NCBI GenBank assembly: GCA_018969485.1
Contig: JAGWYG010000003.1
Coordinates: forward strand, 37,477 to 101,476
Source of the DNA: Chloroflexota bacterium
Lineage (GTDB): Bacteria > Chloroflexota > Chloroflexia > Chloroflexales > Roseiflexaceae
DNA length: 64,000 nt
Direction: 5' to 3'
Every line of letters begins with the position of its first letter. The first letter of the stretch is position 1. The notes under the pieces were generated by a model. The model was not told the DNA's origin and made no database searches. It saw only the letters and a program-made list of their open reading frames with translations. This document shows positions 46,801 to 57,135 of the stretch, one piece after another. The position numbers and the translations under genes are program-made.

Positions 46801-49800
46801 AGCTGCTCGATCGCCTCGGCGAGCTCGCCGATCTCGGCGAGACAGCTGGCAAACTCCTGACGGATCGCCGGATCGTCGACCAGCGTCAACGCCTGGCGGA
46901 ACAGCTCGACCGCCTGGGCGGGGTCGCCGCCGCGCCGAAGCAGCGCCGCCAGCGCGTGAAGCCACGTCGGGTCGTCCGGGCGCTGGGCCACCGCCTCGCG
47001 CAGCGCCTCGGCGGCCCCGGCCGGGTCGCCCATCGCCTCGAGTGCCTGCGCCAGGATGCCATAGCTCGTGAGGCCGTGGGGATCGAGCGTGCGCGCACGC
47101 TCGGCGTGGGCACGGGCGTCGGGCCAGGCGCCCTGTCGGGCGCGCAGCTGCGCGATCATCGTGTGCGCCCGCGCCGCCACGCCGCCGAGCCGCTGTGCCA
47201 GGCCGCCCGCCGGGCGCGCGCCACCACGCTCGGGGAACGCCCGCTGGTCGGCCAGCGCCACCGCACGCTTGAGGACCCGGTCGGCCTGGGCGGTGTCGCC
47301 GGCTTCGCTGAGCAGTTCGCCGAGCCGCATGTGGTGCTCGGCGACGTCGGGGGCCAGTTCGTTGGCCCGCCGCGCACAGCGCAGCGCATCGTCGGCCCGG
47401 CCGAGCTGGCTGTAGGCATCGCGCAGGATGGCCCACGAGTCCACCGCGCCGGGGGCCCGCGCCGCGATGGGCTCGAGCAGGGCGATCGCATCGTCGGGAC
47501 GGCCGAGGTGCAATGCGCTCTGTGCCGCGACGATCGCCGCATCGAGCGACGACGGGTCGCGCTCGAGCGCGGCACGGGCTGCTGTGAGCGCGCTGCCCCG
47601 GTCATCACGCGCCTCGAGGATGCGGGCGCGCTCAAGGTGGACCGCCGCGAGCTCGGGGTCGAGGGCCGCCGCGCGGTCGAGCCACGCCAGCGCCTCGTCA
47701 TCGCGCTGCAGGCGCCGCGCCTGCCGGCCGGCATGCAGCTGGATCGCCGCGTTGCTCGCCGCATGCTGGGCCGCATGACACGCGGCCGCGTAGGCCTGGT
47801 CGACGCGGCCGAGCGCCTCGAGCGCGCGGCTGTAGCGATAGAACGTCGCCGGATCGCTGATCCCCCGCCCGATCGCCTCCTCGAATGCCGCACACGCCTC
47901 GGTGGTGCGCCCGCCCGCCAGCAGGACCCGGCCGTACTCCTGGTGGTGCGTCGCGTCATCGCTGCCGCGCGCCGCCCGCGCCAGCGAACGGACAGCCGCG
48001 GCGATCCGGCCGTCGGCGGCGTGCATCCGGCCGATCTGCAGATGCGTCTCGCGGTCGCGCCGGTCGAGCCGCAATGCGCGGGCGAACAGGCTGCGCGCGC
48101 GACGATGGTCGCCGAGGCGCATCTGGAGCACCGCAGCAGCGCGGGCGAAGCGTGGGTCTGCCGGATCCAGGGCGATCGCCCGGTCGTGGCGCGCCGTCGC
48201 CAGATGCCACTGCCCGATCGCCTCGGCGGCGCAGGCAGCATCGTGGGCATAGCCGGCGCGCTCAGGGTCGAGCGTCGCCGCGCGCACCAGGTAGCGCTCG
48301 GCCTCGTGGCGTCGGCCCATCGTCCGATACACCGTGCCCAACGCATGGATGACGCCGGGATCATCGGGTGCCAGCGCGCTCGCACGCTGCAGCGTCGTGA
48401 GGGCCTCGTCGGGATGGCCGGCCGCCGCCAGCACATCGGCCAGCTCGGTGAACAGGATGGGGTCGTCGGCGCGCACATCGAGCGCACCGCGCAGCACGCC
48501 GATCGCCTCATCGTGACGCTGCTCGGCGCGCAGCAGGCTCGCCAGCGCCCGCGCGACGCGCTGATCCATTGCTCCGCCGCGCAGCGCACGCTGATAGCAA
48601 CTGATCGCCAGCGCCCGGTCGCCCAGCACCTGGGCGACGTCGCCGAGCGCGACCAGGCTGCTGCGGCGCGTGGGTGCGAGCGCCACGGCGCGCTCGAACG
48701 CCTGGCGCGCCGCCGCTGCGTCATCGCGGGCCATCTGCGCCCGTCCGACCATCTCATGGAGTTCGGGGTCGTCGGGTGCGGCTGCCAGCGCGCGATGCAG
48801 GATGGCCAGCGCCTCGCGATGCCGCCCGGTGGTGATGCAGGTGCGCGCCAGCGCCGCGACCGTGCCCGGATCGTCCTGCCGCTGCTCGTGGAGCCGGCGC
48901 AGGACGCGCTCGGCCTCGCTGTGGCGCCCAAGCTCATGGAAGACATCGGCGGTGGCGCGCTGAATCTCGCGATCGGCCGGCGCGTACGTGGCGGCGACGT
49001 GCAACGCGTCGAGCGCCTGTGCGGTGTCGCCGCGTCGCCGGTAGGCCGACGCAAGCTCGCGCGCCGCCTCGGCTGCGCTGCGCCGCTGGACCTCGAGCAC
49101 CTGTGCCAGCGAATCCACGGCGTCATCGAGGGTGCCCAGCCGGCTGCGGGCGATGCCGAGGCGCTGCCGGTAGCGCGGATCGTCGGGCGCCCGGCGCAAC
49201 GCCTGCGCATAGGCCTCGCCAGCGGCCTGCCAGTCGGCGATGGCGCTGTAGACGTCACCCAGCCGCCCGTGCAGCACGGCTTCGTCGTAGCCGGTGCGGC
49301 GCACATGGGCCAGCTGCTCGAGCGCTGCCTGGTGTTGGCCACGCGCGCTCAGCGCCTCGGCGAACTGCAGCCGGAGCGCCGCGGCCAGCGGCTGCCCGGC
49401 GGTCAGCATCGCCTCGTAGTCGGCGGGGAGCTCGCAGTCGATCAGGCAGTCGATCGCCGGATCAATCGCGCCGGCGGCGATGTAGTGCTGCAGCACTGCC
49501 TGCCGATCGTGGTGCCGCACATAGGCGAACCGCACCACGTCGTCGTCGTACCCCGCCTGGCCGGGCGCAGGCCAGCGCTCCAGCGGCACGTCGGCCAGCC
49601 CATGGCTCGCCGCCAGCGCGCGAATCACCGGCGCGCGCCAGCTCACCCGCTCGCTGCCGGCATCGCCGACCAGCAGGCCGGCATCGAAGATCGCCCCCAC
49701 CAGCGCCAGCGCGATCTCGGTCGGCGCGATGCCGCGGGCGATGCCACGCAGCTGCTCGCGCGTCGGATTGTGTGCCAGCTTCGGCCAGAGGTGCTCGAAG

Positions 49801-50669
49801 AGCGCCAGCACCATCGGCGTCTGCGCGCTGGCGCCGTCGGCGGGCAGCGCTGCCGTGATGACCTCGGCGACCCAGCGGTCGTAGAACGCGCCGCGCGCCA
49901 GCGGCTGGCCATCCGGCCAGAGATCATCGCAATCGAGCGCCATCAGCCAGCGTGGCACGCGGGCGAGCTCGAGCGCCGCACCATCGACGGCCAGACGCTC
50001 GGCGGCGGCAGCGCCGCGGCGGCGGCCCAGGGTCGCACGCGCATCCTCGGCGCTGAGGCTCGCCAGCTGATAGCGCGCCACTCCCTGCAGCCACGGCCGG
50101 AACAGGCTCAGACGGTCGCTGCGGCAGGTGTAGACCCAGCGCGCGCGCTCGCCGAGCTCATCGGCCAGCCGCCCGAGCGCCGCCAGCCCGACGAGCTGGG
50201 CCTCGACGGCGAAGCTGTCGATGCCGTCGACCAGGATCAGCAGCGGCCGCAGCGCGGCGAGCTGCTCGAGCGGCGGCATGTCGTCGCCCCAGCGCTGGCG
50301 TAGTGCCGCCACGACCGGCTGCGTGACATGTGCTGGCGTCAGCAGGAGCGGCAGTGGTGCGCTGCCCGCCGCCAGCGGCTGTGGCTCGGCGCGCAGCGCT
50401 GCGGTGGCCTGGAGCGCCAGCTGCGCAATCACCGTGCTCCGGCCCGCGCCGGCACCGCCGATGACCACGCTGCGGCGCTCGCCCGCCAGCCCGTCGGAGA
50501 CGCCCGCGGCGCGCCCGCCCTGATCCAGCGCCTCAAGCGTGAGCGCCGCGCCGTGCTGCACGTCGAACCCGCGCGCATACGCCTCCAGCGCGCCGAGGTA
50601 GCGCTCGAGCCAGGCATGCAGCGCCGGATCGACGGCAGGCTGTGCCCCGCCCGTCACACTCATCGACAC
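43809..50669 (-). CDS. Giant STAND/NACHT-like NTPase with tandem TPR array
   Basis: About 2,286 residues. The N-terminal P-loop domain (about 60-300) has GGAGAGRST (71-79), Walker B LILVDGIDSF (144-153) and the NACHT-type RWVYTCRSDRL and YQLASLSAEDARATL segments. A winged-helix-like linker (about 300-430) follows. The rest, about 430 to 2240, is dozens of TPR units of about 34 residues (for example PDDPRYRQRLGIARSRLGTL), probably 45-50. The tail is acidic (DDLSDDEPEDPYDP). The usual P-loop lysine is Arg. Such proteins sense a ligand with the repeats and oligomerise. Start uncertain: AGGAGG is 9 nt before GTG 50669; ATG 50678 overlaps the upstream stop. It lies directly before a C25 peptidase gene. 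Confidence 0.8.
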   Translation of the reverse strand: MSMSVTGGAQPAVDPALHAWLERYLGALEAYARGFDVQHGAALTLEALDQGGRAAGVSDGLAGERRSVVIGGAGAGRSTVIAQLALQATAALRAEPQPLAAGSAPLPLLLTPAHVTQPVVAALRQRWGDDMPPLEQLAALRPLLILVDGIDSFAVEAQLVGLAALGRLADELGERARWVYTCRSDRLSLFRPWLQGVARYQLASLSAEDARATLGRRRGAAAAERLAVDGAALELARVPRWLMALDCDDLWPDGQPLARGAFYDRWVAEVITAALPADGASAQTPMVLALFEHLWPKLAHNPTREQLRGIARGIAPTEIALALVGAIFDAGLLVGDAGSERVSWRAPVIRALAASHGLADVPLERWPAPGQAGYDDDVVRFAYVRHHDRQAVLQHYIAAGAIDPAIDCLIDCELPADYEAMLTAGQPLAAALRLQFAEALSARGQHQAALEQLAHVRRTGYDEAVLHGRLGDVYSAIADWQAAGEAYAQALRRAPDDPRYRQRLGIARSRLGTLDDAVDSLAQVLEVQRRSAAEAARELASAYRRRGDTAQALDALHVAATYAPADREIQRATADVFHELGRHSEAERVLRRLHEQRQDDPGTVAALARTCITTGRHREALAILHRALAAAPDDPELHEMVGRAQMARDDAAAARQAFERAVALAPTRRSSLVALGDVAQVLGDRALAISCYQRALRGGAMDQRVARALASLLRAEQRHDEAIGVLRGALDVRADDPILFTELADVLAAAGHPDEALTTLQRASALAPDDPGVIHALGTVYRTMGRRHEAERYLVRAATLDPERAGYAHDAACAAEAIGQWHLATARHDRAIALDPADPRFARAAAVLQMRLGDHRRARSLFARALRLDRRDRETHLQIGRMHAADGRIAAAVRSLARAARGSDDATHHQEYGRVLLAGGRTTEACAAFEEAIGRGISDPATFYRYSRALEALGRVDQAYAAACHAAQHAASNAAIQLHAGRQARRLQRDDEALAWLDRAAALDPELAAVHLERARILEARDDRGSALTAARAALERDPSSLDAAIVAAQSALHLGRPDDAIALLEPIAARAPGAVDSWAILRDAYSQLGRADDALRCARRANELAPDVAEHHMRLGELLSEAGDTAQADRVLKRAVALADQRAFPERGGARPAGGLAQRLGGVAARAHTMIAQLRARQGAWPDARAHAERARTLDPHGLTSYGILAQALEAMGDPAGAAEALREAVAQRPDDPTWLHALAALLRRGGDPAQAVELFRQALTLVDDPAIRQEFASCLAEIGELAEAIEQLEAALRQRPEHHDWREILVDLYLRRGWYGEALAEVERIFSDAGEIAARIWRLRAAALAALGRYDDASADLSEAVRRDPGDAASQIALARTLSHQGQHAKAVAAARQAVQLVPDDAVHHRDLAAVLRAAGQRSDAVVALRSAIERAPNAAWWAELAGDLVAMQAYSSARRAWEQALVAEPDADDWRQQYSQLLVRTGDVAAAIEQLRIIVARRAAPAAHALLADLLVRHRAMVPAARRADADDGSADDQEPAADPLDDAIGHARRAVLLDPANVAHWGSLAAALRTRGMPAEALHALRRACELASDDPHPWLACGELQLELGDAAAAVESLARAVQLRPEDGSVHGKLGIAHRRMVPVIDDLAMLARPTADALSVLQHARASLRRAIELGAPDAAIWFELGLAEQHLGGHTAAVDAFGAALGAGYTPAAAAYRRRAISYVLAREYTAARRDVDAALAVSPTSTPVDEMLRGVIALEQRDVATAVRELTRAIDQIDRPVGVALALARAQIAAGQPREAVTLLERIGEQHSDSAPIAAALADACSAAGRPDRAITSAARAVRLDPREAAHHHRLARLYLDAGRTQEARSAMINAMTLQPDVAVWHAQLGEICSRMGMLDAARAAYARAAQLEPEQPGYAYASARLLARQGRTAEARDVLLHAVEQQGSRGEWHYELGMIQIDLGQHDEAYEQFLAAIQRAPECIEHWHGLARAQQSRGASAEAIETLERALERFGDDPATHELLGLLRDDVGDRRAARFHLECAVAQDPERGAAWARLGTICLAQGDLTAAREALDQALAVDAGSAEAHAALARLHVLRDDTTDALTHSKRAAELAPVDIEYHLNHADLLVTARRFDDACRSLESALALRPDDLSLLVRFGETALQARWYQQAREAFDHACGLDPGNPRFHYLAARAYRGLKAYSGAIEHLRRAVKLRPAYSEAIIELSTLGPLAFVAQHLRRHVADTPPAGRARADDADDLSDDEPEDPYDPIDERPVR

Positions 50670-50674
50670 GGCGC

Positions 50675-51004
50675 TCATCCTCCTGCTGCCCCTCCGACGA
50701 GCGTCAGCATCCAGAAACTGCCGACGCAGACGACCGTGCCGAGCAGACACAGGAACACCCCCGTGCCGATCGCCGTCTGGACCAGCCGCGTGACCGACTC
50801 GAGCAGGCGCGCCGTGCCATCGAGCGACGCCTGGACGCCGGCGTCGCTCAGCGCCTTGCTGCTCAGGCGCGTCGACTGGTTCGACAGGACCCGCATGGTC
50901 TCCTGATATTCGCGCGTCATGATGATCAGCATGCCGCTGATCACCATCACGACTCCGGCGATGAACAGGACGCTCACCATGATGATCTGGATCGTCGCCG
51001 CCAT
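50675..51004 (-). CDS. Small two-helix membrane protein of unknown function
   Basis: A 109-residue protein with helix 1 at about 5-28 (IIMVSVLFIAGVVMVISGM), a 45-residue polar helical loop, and helix 2 at about 78-101 (IGTGVFLCLLGTVVCVGSFW). It matches no family I can name. GGAGGGGG precedes ATG 51004. Its stop overlaps the possible ATG 50678 of the giant gene, so they are translationally coupled, and it may anchor the NTPase to the membrane (inference). Confidence 0.75.
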   Translation of the reverse strand: MAATIQIIMVSVLFIAGVVMVISGMLIIMTREYQETMRVLSNQSTRLSSKALSDAGVQASLDGTARLLESVTRLVQTAIGTGVFLCLLGTVVCVGSFWMLTLVGGAAGG

Positions 51005-51038
51005 GCCCCCTCCATCGCATCGACATGATGCGCTGCTG

Positions 51039-52451
51039 CTACCGCATGCCCCCCGACGCCTGGCGTGGCCCGGCGTTGCCGGTGCGCCGCCGCCGCCGGC
51101 TGATCTGCGGATTGACCATGCCGCCGAACAGCATCAGCACGGCCTGCGCGCCAGCATCGTGCCCGTCGGCGCCGTATGCCGCCAGCACGCGCGGCTGCCC
51201 CTCGATCGGCTCGAGTGGCGTACAGAACAGCACCGCGGTGCCTTCGTTGCGCACCAACTGACGGCCGGCGCGCATCGCCTCGCCGGCGACGCGCAGATGC
51301 GCGAGGTGGATGCGCGGCAGCATCGTGCTGCTCCCCTGCACCAGCATCAGCGGCGCCACGCCGCCGCCTTCGTCATCCGTGAGGACGGCGAGCCATTCCA
51401 GCGCCAGCACGGTCGCCAGGCGCCGGCTGACATCGTTGATGACGGCATCGTCGTGCTGCGCCAGTCGGATCATGCCGCTCGCCTGCCACAGGATCGTCAT
51501 GATGTCGGCATGCTGGCTCGCCTGCCAGCGCTGCTCGATCTCGGCGATGCGTGCGCCGGTCAGGTCGGCGAGTTGGTTCAGCCCGAGCAACTGGCTGGGT
51601 TCCAGCGCGGCTCGCTCGCCGGCGACGATGATCGCCCCGCGCCCGCGCTCGCTGGTGAATGGAAACCGCGTGCCGCTGAGCCGCCCGTCGGGGGTGTGCT
51701 GCCCCGGCAGGATGACCCCGACGCCCGCGGCGCCGAGCGCAGTGCCGCAACGCTCGACCGCCCGGTGGATGCTGTCGATGTCGGCGGCAGCCAGCGCCTG
51801 GCGGGCGTCGTGCTGCCACGCAAGCAGATTCTCGACATCCCGCACGATCCGGGTGTCGTGCGCCGCCGCCTCGAGCCGCTCGGCCAGGCGCCCGGCGGCA
51901 CGGATGCGCTGCTGCAGCAATCCGAGCCCCGCAGCACCATTGACCACGATGATTCCGAGCGTCGCCACGGCATCCGCCTCGGGCAACGCGCCACGCACGA
52001 GCGATGGCACGAGCGCCAGCGCTGCGCCGATGCCGGCACCGATCAGGACGTCGCGCGGCTCGCCGTGCGTCATGCCGAGCACGACTGGCACGACCGCGCA
52101 CATCAACAGCGGGCTCGTCACGCCGCCGGTGACGTTGAGCAGCACCGCCAGTACGATGCCGTCGGCGATCAGGACGCCCCAGCGGTCGGTGACGACGCCG
52201 AGCGTGGCGATCAACGAGCCGATGGCGACGATGAGCGTGAGCGCCAGAATGTGCAGCGGCGCCTGCTGCATGTCGGCGACGAGCAGCGTGATGATGGCGA
52301 GCGCGAGCCGGATGGGAATGCCGATCAGCGCCAGCCGGTCACGCCAGATGAATGCCGACATCGACCCCGATGGCCGCCATGCATCGATCCGGCGACGAAG
52401 CGGAGGAAACAACCGTCGTAACGCCATCATCATCGTTCGTCTCGCTGCCAT
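51039..52451 (-). CDS. Membrane sensor with six helices and cytoplasmic GAF-like domains
   Basis: A 470-residue protein. Six hydrophobic segments lie between about 38 and 180 (LALIGIPIRLALAIITLLVA to VATLGIIVVNGAAGLGLL). A coiled-coil-like helix follows (RLAERLEAAAHDTRIVRDVENLL), then two GAF-like regions (about 210-300 and 315-440), the first containing VERCGTALGAAGVGVILPG. No kinase, cyclase or other output domain follows, so the signal must pass to a partner; the genes downstream encode a membrane protein and a STAND NTPase. It begins 2 nt after the amidase stop. ATG 52433 is an alternative start. Confidence 0.7.
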   Translation of the reverse strand: MAARRTMMMALRRLFPPLRRRIDAWRPSGSMSAFIWRDRLALIGIPIRLALAIITLLVADMQQAPLHILALTLIVAIGSLIATLGVVTDRWGVLIADGIVLAVLLNVTGGVTSPLLMCAVVPVVLGMTHGEPRDVLIGAGIGAALALVPSLVRGALPEADAVATLGIIVVNGAAGLGLLQQRIRAAGRLAERLEAAAHDTRIVRDVENLLAWQHDARQALAAADIDSIHRAVERCGTALGAAGVGVILPGQHTPDGRLSGTRFPFTSERGRGAIIVAGERAALEPSQLLGLNQLADLTGARIAEIEQRWQASQHADIMTILWQASGMIRLAQHDDAVINDVSRRLATVLALEWLAVLTDDEGGGVAPLMLVQGSSTMLPRIHLAHLRVAGEAMRAGRQLVRNEGTAVLFCTPLEPIEGQPRVLAAYGADGHDAGAQAVLMLFGGMVNPQISRRRRRTGNAGPRQASGGMR

Positions 52452-52453
52452 CG

Positions 52454-53722
52454 CTATGCTGCTGTCAGGGCACTCAGCCGGCCGACGTTCTCCCAGTCAC
52501 CAATCTCGCAGTAGACGGTGTCGAGCGCGAATGCCTCGGCGACGTAGTCGACGCCATCGTGGCTGATGCGAAAACTTGGCCCGAGTGGCGCTCCCAGGCC
52601 TTCGCGCAGCGCATAGTGCTGTGGTGGCCACGTTGGCCGGAAGACGCTCCCGGCCCGGCGGAACCACGCCTGCAGCAGCGTGCGCTCGATCGGCGTCGGC
52701 GCACTGCCGGCCGTGCGCTGCCGCAGCTCCGAGAGCCGCGCGATGGGATTCCAGCTGCCCATCGGCGCATAGATGACATCGAGCGCGTGGATGGCGGCGG
52801 CGAACTGCTGGCCGTCGGCACTGAACCGGACGCTGCCACCGAGCGGCGGCCCGAGCTGTGGGTCGCTGGCAAACTGATGGAAGACCCAGTCGTCGCGGTA
52901 TGGCTCGCCGATGTGGCGATAGATCGCTTCGATGATCGCCTGGCGGAACTCCCCCCGTTCGAGCTGACTCAGCCGCTCGATGGTCTGCCAGTGCCCGACC
53001 GGGCTGATCAGGGTGTCGCGGCCGAAGGACTGGATCGCATAGTTGCGCCGCTCGTACGGCATGTCGAGCGCAGGCGCGACGGGAAGCCCAAGGTTGTGCT
53101 CGCGGGCATATCGCCCCATCGCCCAGCCAGGCCAGTTGCGCGCACCGGCCTGGCGGTAGGCCTCGCGGCTGATCGCCGTCGCCAGCGCCAGGGCGCCCGT
53201 CGCGTCGCCATCGGGGCGCTGCGGCGTGGCGGCGGCGCTGTCGCGCAGGCTGCCACCGATGCGCTGGACGTATGCCGCCCACGGGAAACCGGCCGGGTCG
53301 CTCTTGCGCCCGACGGGCCGGGCTACTTCGGCATGCCGTACGATCATGTCGAGCCCGATGCCGTACTGACGCACTTTGATCAGGGTGAGCTCGACGAGCG
53401 CATCAAGCTGCGCCGCCGGGTAACGGTCCCGTCCGTTGTTGGCGTTCTCGAGCTCGATGCCGAGCGACAGCTCGTTGATCTTCGTCTCGCCAAGCCACTC
53501 GCAGCGGCCGGCGTGCCAGGCACATGCCGCATCGGGCACGAGCTGGTAGACGCGGCCCGCCTTGGTGATGAGATAGTGCGCCGATACGCGCGCGGCCGGG
53601 TTCGTCAGCCATGCCAGCGCACCACGCGCCGAGCCGGCGGTGGCGTGCAGGACGATCATGCTGATCGGTCGATCACCGCGCGAGCCCTGGTTCGGTGAAC
53701 GATGGCTGGTGTCGATCTCCAT
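52454..53722 (-). CDS. N-acetylmuramoyl-L-alanine amidase-fold (Amidase_2) protein, first gene of the STAND operon
   Basis: A 422-residue protein. Residues about 20-150 form an Amidase_2/PGRP fold: ISMIVLHATAGS (zinc His26), VSAHYLITKAGRVYQLV, CAWHAGRCEW, LSLGIELENANNG and IVRHAEVARPVGRKSDPAGFPW (zinc His130, Asp142). The C-terminal 250 residues carry repeated motifs (YAIQSFGRDTLISPVGHW and ALDVIYAPMGSW), two or three copies of a module ending in GxW, possibly a binding domain. No signal peptide is visible, so it may sense or cut wall fragments inside the cell, or be exported by another route. A good promoter lies about 110 bp upstream. Confidence 0.85.
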   Translation of the reverse strand: MEIDTSHRSPNQGSRGDRPISMIVLHATAGSARGALAWLTNPAARVSAHYLITKAGRVYQLVPDAACAWHAGRCEWLGETKINELSLGIELENANNGRDRYPAAQLDALVELTLIKVRQYGIGLDMIVRHAEVARPVGRKSDPAGFPWAAYVQRIGGSLRDSAAATPQRPDGDATGALALATAISREAYRQAGARNWPGWAMGRYAREHNLGLPVAPALDMPYERRNYAIQSFGRDTLISPVGHWQTIERLSQLERGEFRQAIIEAIYRHIGEPYRDDWVFHQFASDPQLGPPLGGSVRFSADGQQFAAAIHALDVIYAPMGSWNPIARLSELRQRTAGSAPTPIERTLLQAWFRRAGSVFRPTWPPQHYALREGLGAPLGPSFRISHDGVDYVAEAFALDTVYCEIGDWENVGRLSALTAA

Positions 53723-53829
53723 GTCGCGTCGTTTCCGCTCGCCTCAATCGCGCCGGCAGCGCGCTTCCCGTCATGTGGCGGCTGGTGCACGGTGCCGATG
53801 ACGATTCATGATCGTATCCGGGCGCTCGT

Positions 53830-53859
53830 ATGATATGCCATAGTAACCAGGATTGTCAA
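53830..53859 (-). promoter_or_regulatory. Promoter of the amidase-GAF-STAND-C25 operon
   Basis: On the minus strand: TTGACA (53859-53854), 18-bp spacer, TATCAT (53835-53830). The transcript would have a leader of about 100 nt before the amidase ATG at 53722. No other promoter of this quality is seen between the five genes. Confidence 0.75.
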
Positions 53860-54216
53860 TTGCGGCACGCGGAGCCGCGCAGTGGGTGCAGGCATGCATT
53901 GACAGCGCGTTGAGCGCTCCGCCAGAAGGAGGTACAGCCCGGTACCACCCGCGCCCGCGGGTTGCCGGCGGGCAGCGGCACGCTGGAGCGCGCCTGGCAG
54001 CACCGGGTGAGCGCACGGCTCACGCTCGCCGGCATGATCTGGGACGTGCCAGGAGCCGTGGCGGTGGCCGTCGTCCGGGCATGGCGGAACCGCGACTGCC
54101 GGGACGACGCGCTGCGCCTGCGCCCGCCGCCCCAGCGCCGCTACCGGCGCCAGGCGGCGGCAGCCACGGCAGCCTGACGACTCATGCCTGGGCCCCCGCC
54201 TCCCCGCCTGCGACAC
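53860..54216. other. Intergenic stretch without a recognised gene
   Basis: Between the divergent promoters of the STAND operon and of metY. GC-rich, with short open frames only; nothing recognisable. Confidence 0.4.
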
Positions 54217-54245
54217 TTGACAGCACCGCGGTCACGCGCTATACT
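54217..54245 (+). promoter_or_regulatory. Sigma-70 promoter of the SAM-I leader
   Basis: TTGACA (54217-54222), 17-bp spacer, TATACT (54240-54245), followed 17 bp later by the riboswitch. Confidence 0.85.
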
Positions 54246-54262
54246 GCCGGCACAACTGAAGA

Positions 54263-54412
<150 letters not shown>

Positions 54413-54454
54413 GTGTGCCTGACATCGTTTCGGGCGCCGGCAACACAGCAGCGA

Positions 54455-54496
54455 ACCGCCTCCATCGACCACGATGGGGGCGGTATTGTTGTATCG
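54455..54496 (+). terminator. Riboswitch-controlled intrinsic terminator
   Basis: A 13-bp stem (accgcctccatcg with cgatgggggcggt, one T-G wobble, 4-nt loop) followed by attgttgta. It lies between the SAM aptamer and metY. Confidence 0.88.
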
Positions 54497-54522
54497 TCCC
54501 CGATCCAGGCCATCGATGATGA

Positions 54523-55821
<1,299 letters not shown>

Positions 55822-55883
55822 CCCAAGACGGGATGCCCCGGGCGTGGTGGCGCGCCATCGCGCCCGGGGCAGAGGAGCATCCG

Positions 55884-57116
55884 ATGCAGCGACAGAGCCC
55901 GATCTGGCATGATCTCGCCTCCAGTGCGCCTGGCGATGAGGCCCGTGTGCGCCGGCCGCTGCCGACGCTGCTGCCACCGGTCGCCTGCGGCGACGACGCC
56001 AGTGCCGGCAGCGTGGGGGTGGTGGTACCACGCTATGCATCGTGGAGCGAACCCCTGGCGCTCGAGAGCGGCGCGACGCTCGGGCCAGTGACCCTGGCGT
56101 ATGAGACATACGGCACGCTCGATGCAGCGCGCAGCAATGCGATCCTGCTGCTCCATGCACTCTCTGGGGATGCGCATGCCGCCGGTCGCCACACCGCCGG
56201 CGAGCGCAAGTCGGGCTGGTGGGATGCGATGGTCGGCCCGGGCAAACCGTTCGATACCGAACGTTACTTCGTGATCTGTTCGAATGTGATCGGCGGCTGC
56301 CGCGGCAGCACCGGGCCCGCGAGCATTGATCCGGCGAGCGGCCAGCCCTACGGCGCGCACTTCCCGGTGGTCACCATCGCCGACATGGTGGCCGCACAGA
56401 TCCGCCTGATCGACCGGCTCGGCATCGCGCGGCTGCATGCCGTCGCCGGTGGTTCGATGGGTGGCTTTCAGGCGCTGCAGTGGGCGATCGCCGCTCCGGA
56501 CCGTGTGGCGAATGTGGTGATGATCGCGAGCAGCGCCCGCTCATCGGCGCAGACGGTGGCATGGAATGCGATCGGCCGTCGGGCGATCATCACCGACCCG
56601 CGCTGGCGCGGTGGCGCGTACTATGGCGGCGAGCCGCCGGTCGATGGCCTGGCGATCGCGCGCATGATCGGGCACGTCACCTATCTGAGCGAGCCGGCGC
56701 TTGAGCAGAAGTTTGGCCGGACGCTGCAGCAGGCGACCCCGGCCTTCACGCTGGCACAAGAGTTTGCCATCGAGAGCTATCTCGAGCATCAGGGTCGCGT
56801 CTTCAATGACCGGTTCGATGCAAATTCGTACCTGTACATCACCAAGGCGATGGACTACTGGGATGTGCCGCAATGGTATGGCAGCCTCGATGCGGCCTTG
56901 CGGCGCACCAGCGCACGATTTCTGCTGCTGTCGTTCACCAGCGACTGGCTGTACCCGCCGGCCGAATCGCGCATCATCGCCGACAGCCTGGCACGGCTGC
57001 GGCGGCCAGTCGCATCGCTTGAGCTCGAGTCGTGCGCTGGTCATGATGCGTTCCTGGTCGATGTCGCGGGCCAGTGCGCGCCGCTGGCGCGGTTCCTCGA
57101 TGGCGCGCTCCCCTGA
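55884..57116 (+). CDS. metX: Homoserine O-acetyltransferase (MetX-type)
   Basis: A 410-residue alpha/beta-hydrolase-fold acyltransferase, making O-acetylhomoserine for Met[15 protein letters not shown] (oxyanion region), [40 protein letters not shown], nucleophile Ser in [14 protein letters not shown], Asp in FTSDWLYPP and His in [10 protein letters not shown]. Whether the donor is acetyl- or succinyl-CoA is not proved; the partner MetY argues for acetyl. ATG 55884 has AGAGGAG 6 nt upstream and follows metY by 62 bp. Confidence 0.93.
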   Translation: MQRQSPIWHDLASSAPGDEARVRRPLPTLLPPVACGDDASAGSVGVVVPRYASWSEPLALESGATLGPVTLAYETYGTLDAARSNAILLLHALSGDAHAAGRHTAGERKSGWWDAMVGPGKPFDTERYFVICSNVIGGCRGSTGPASIDPASGQPYGAHFPVVTIADMVAAQIRLIDRLGIARLHAVAGGSMGGFQALQWAIAAPDRVANVVMIASSARSSAQTVAWNAIGRRAIITDPRWRGGAYYGGEPPVDGLAIARMIGHVTYLSEPALEQKFGRTLQQATPAFTLAQEFAIESYLEHQGRVFNDRFDANSYLYITKAMDYWDVPQWYGSLDAALRRTSARFLLLSFTSDWLYPPAESRIIADSLARLRRPVASLELESCAGHDAFLVDVAGQCAPLARFLDGALP

Positions 57117-57135
57117 GCACGCTCCCCCGGCCTGA

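Noticed and set aside
46119..50303. A 1,394-codon open frame antisense to the giant STAND-TPR gene
   Set aside because: It mirrors the codon structure of the GC-rich TPR array, has no domain pattern or ribosome-binding site, and the sense frame has clear P-loop and TPR motifs.
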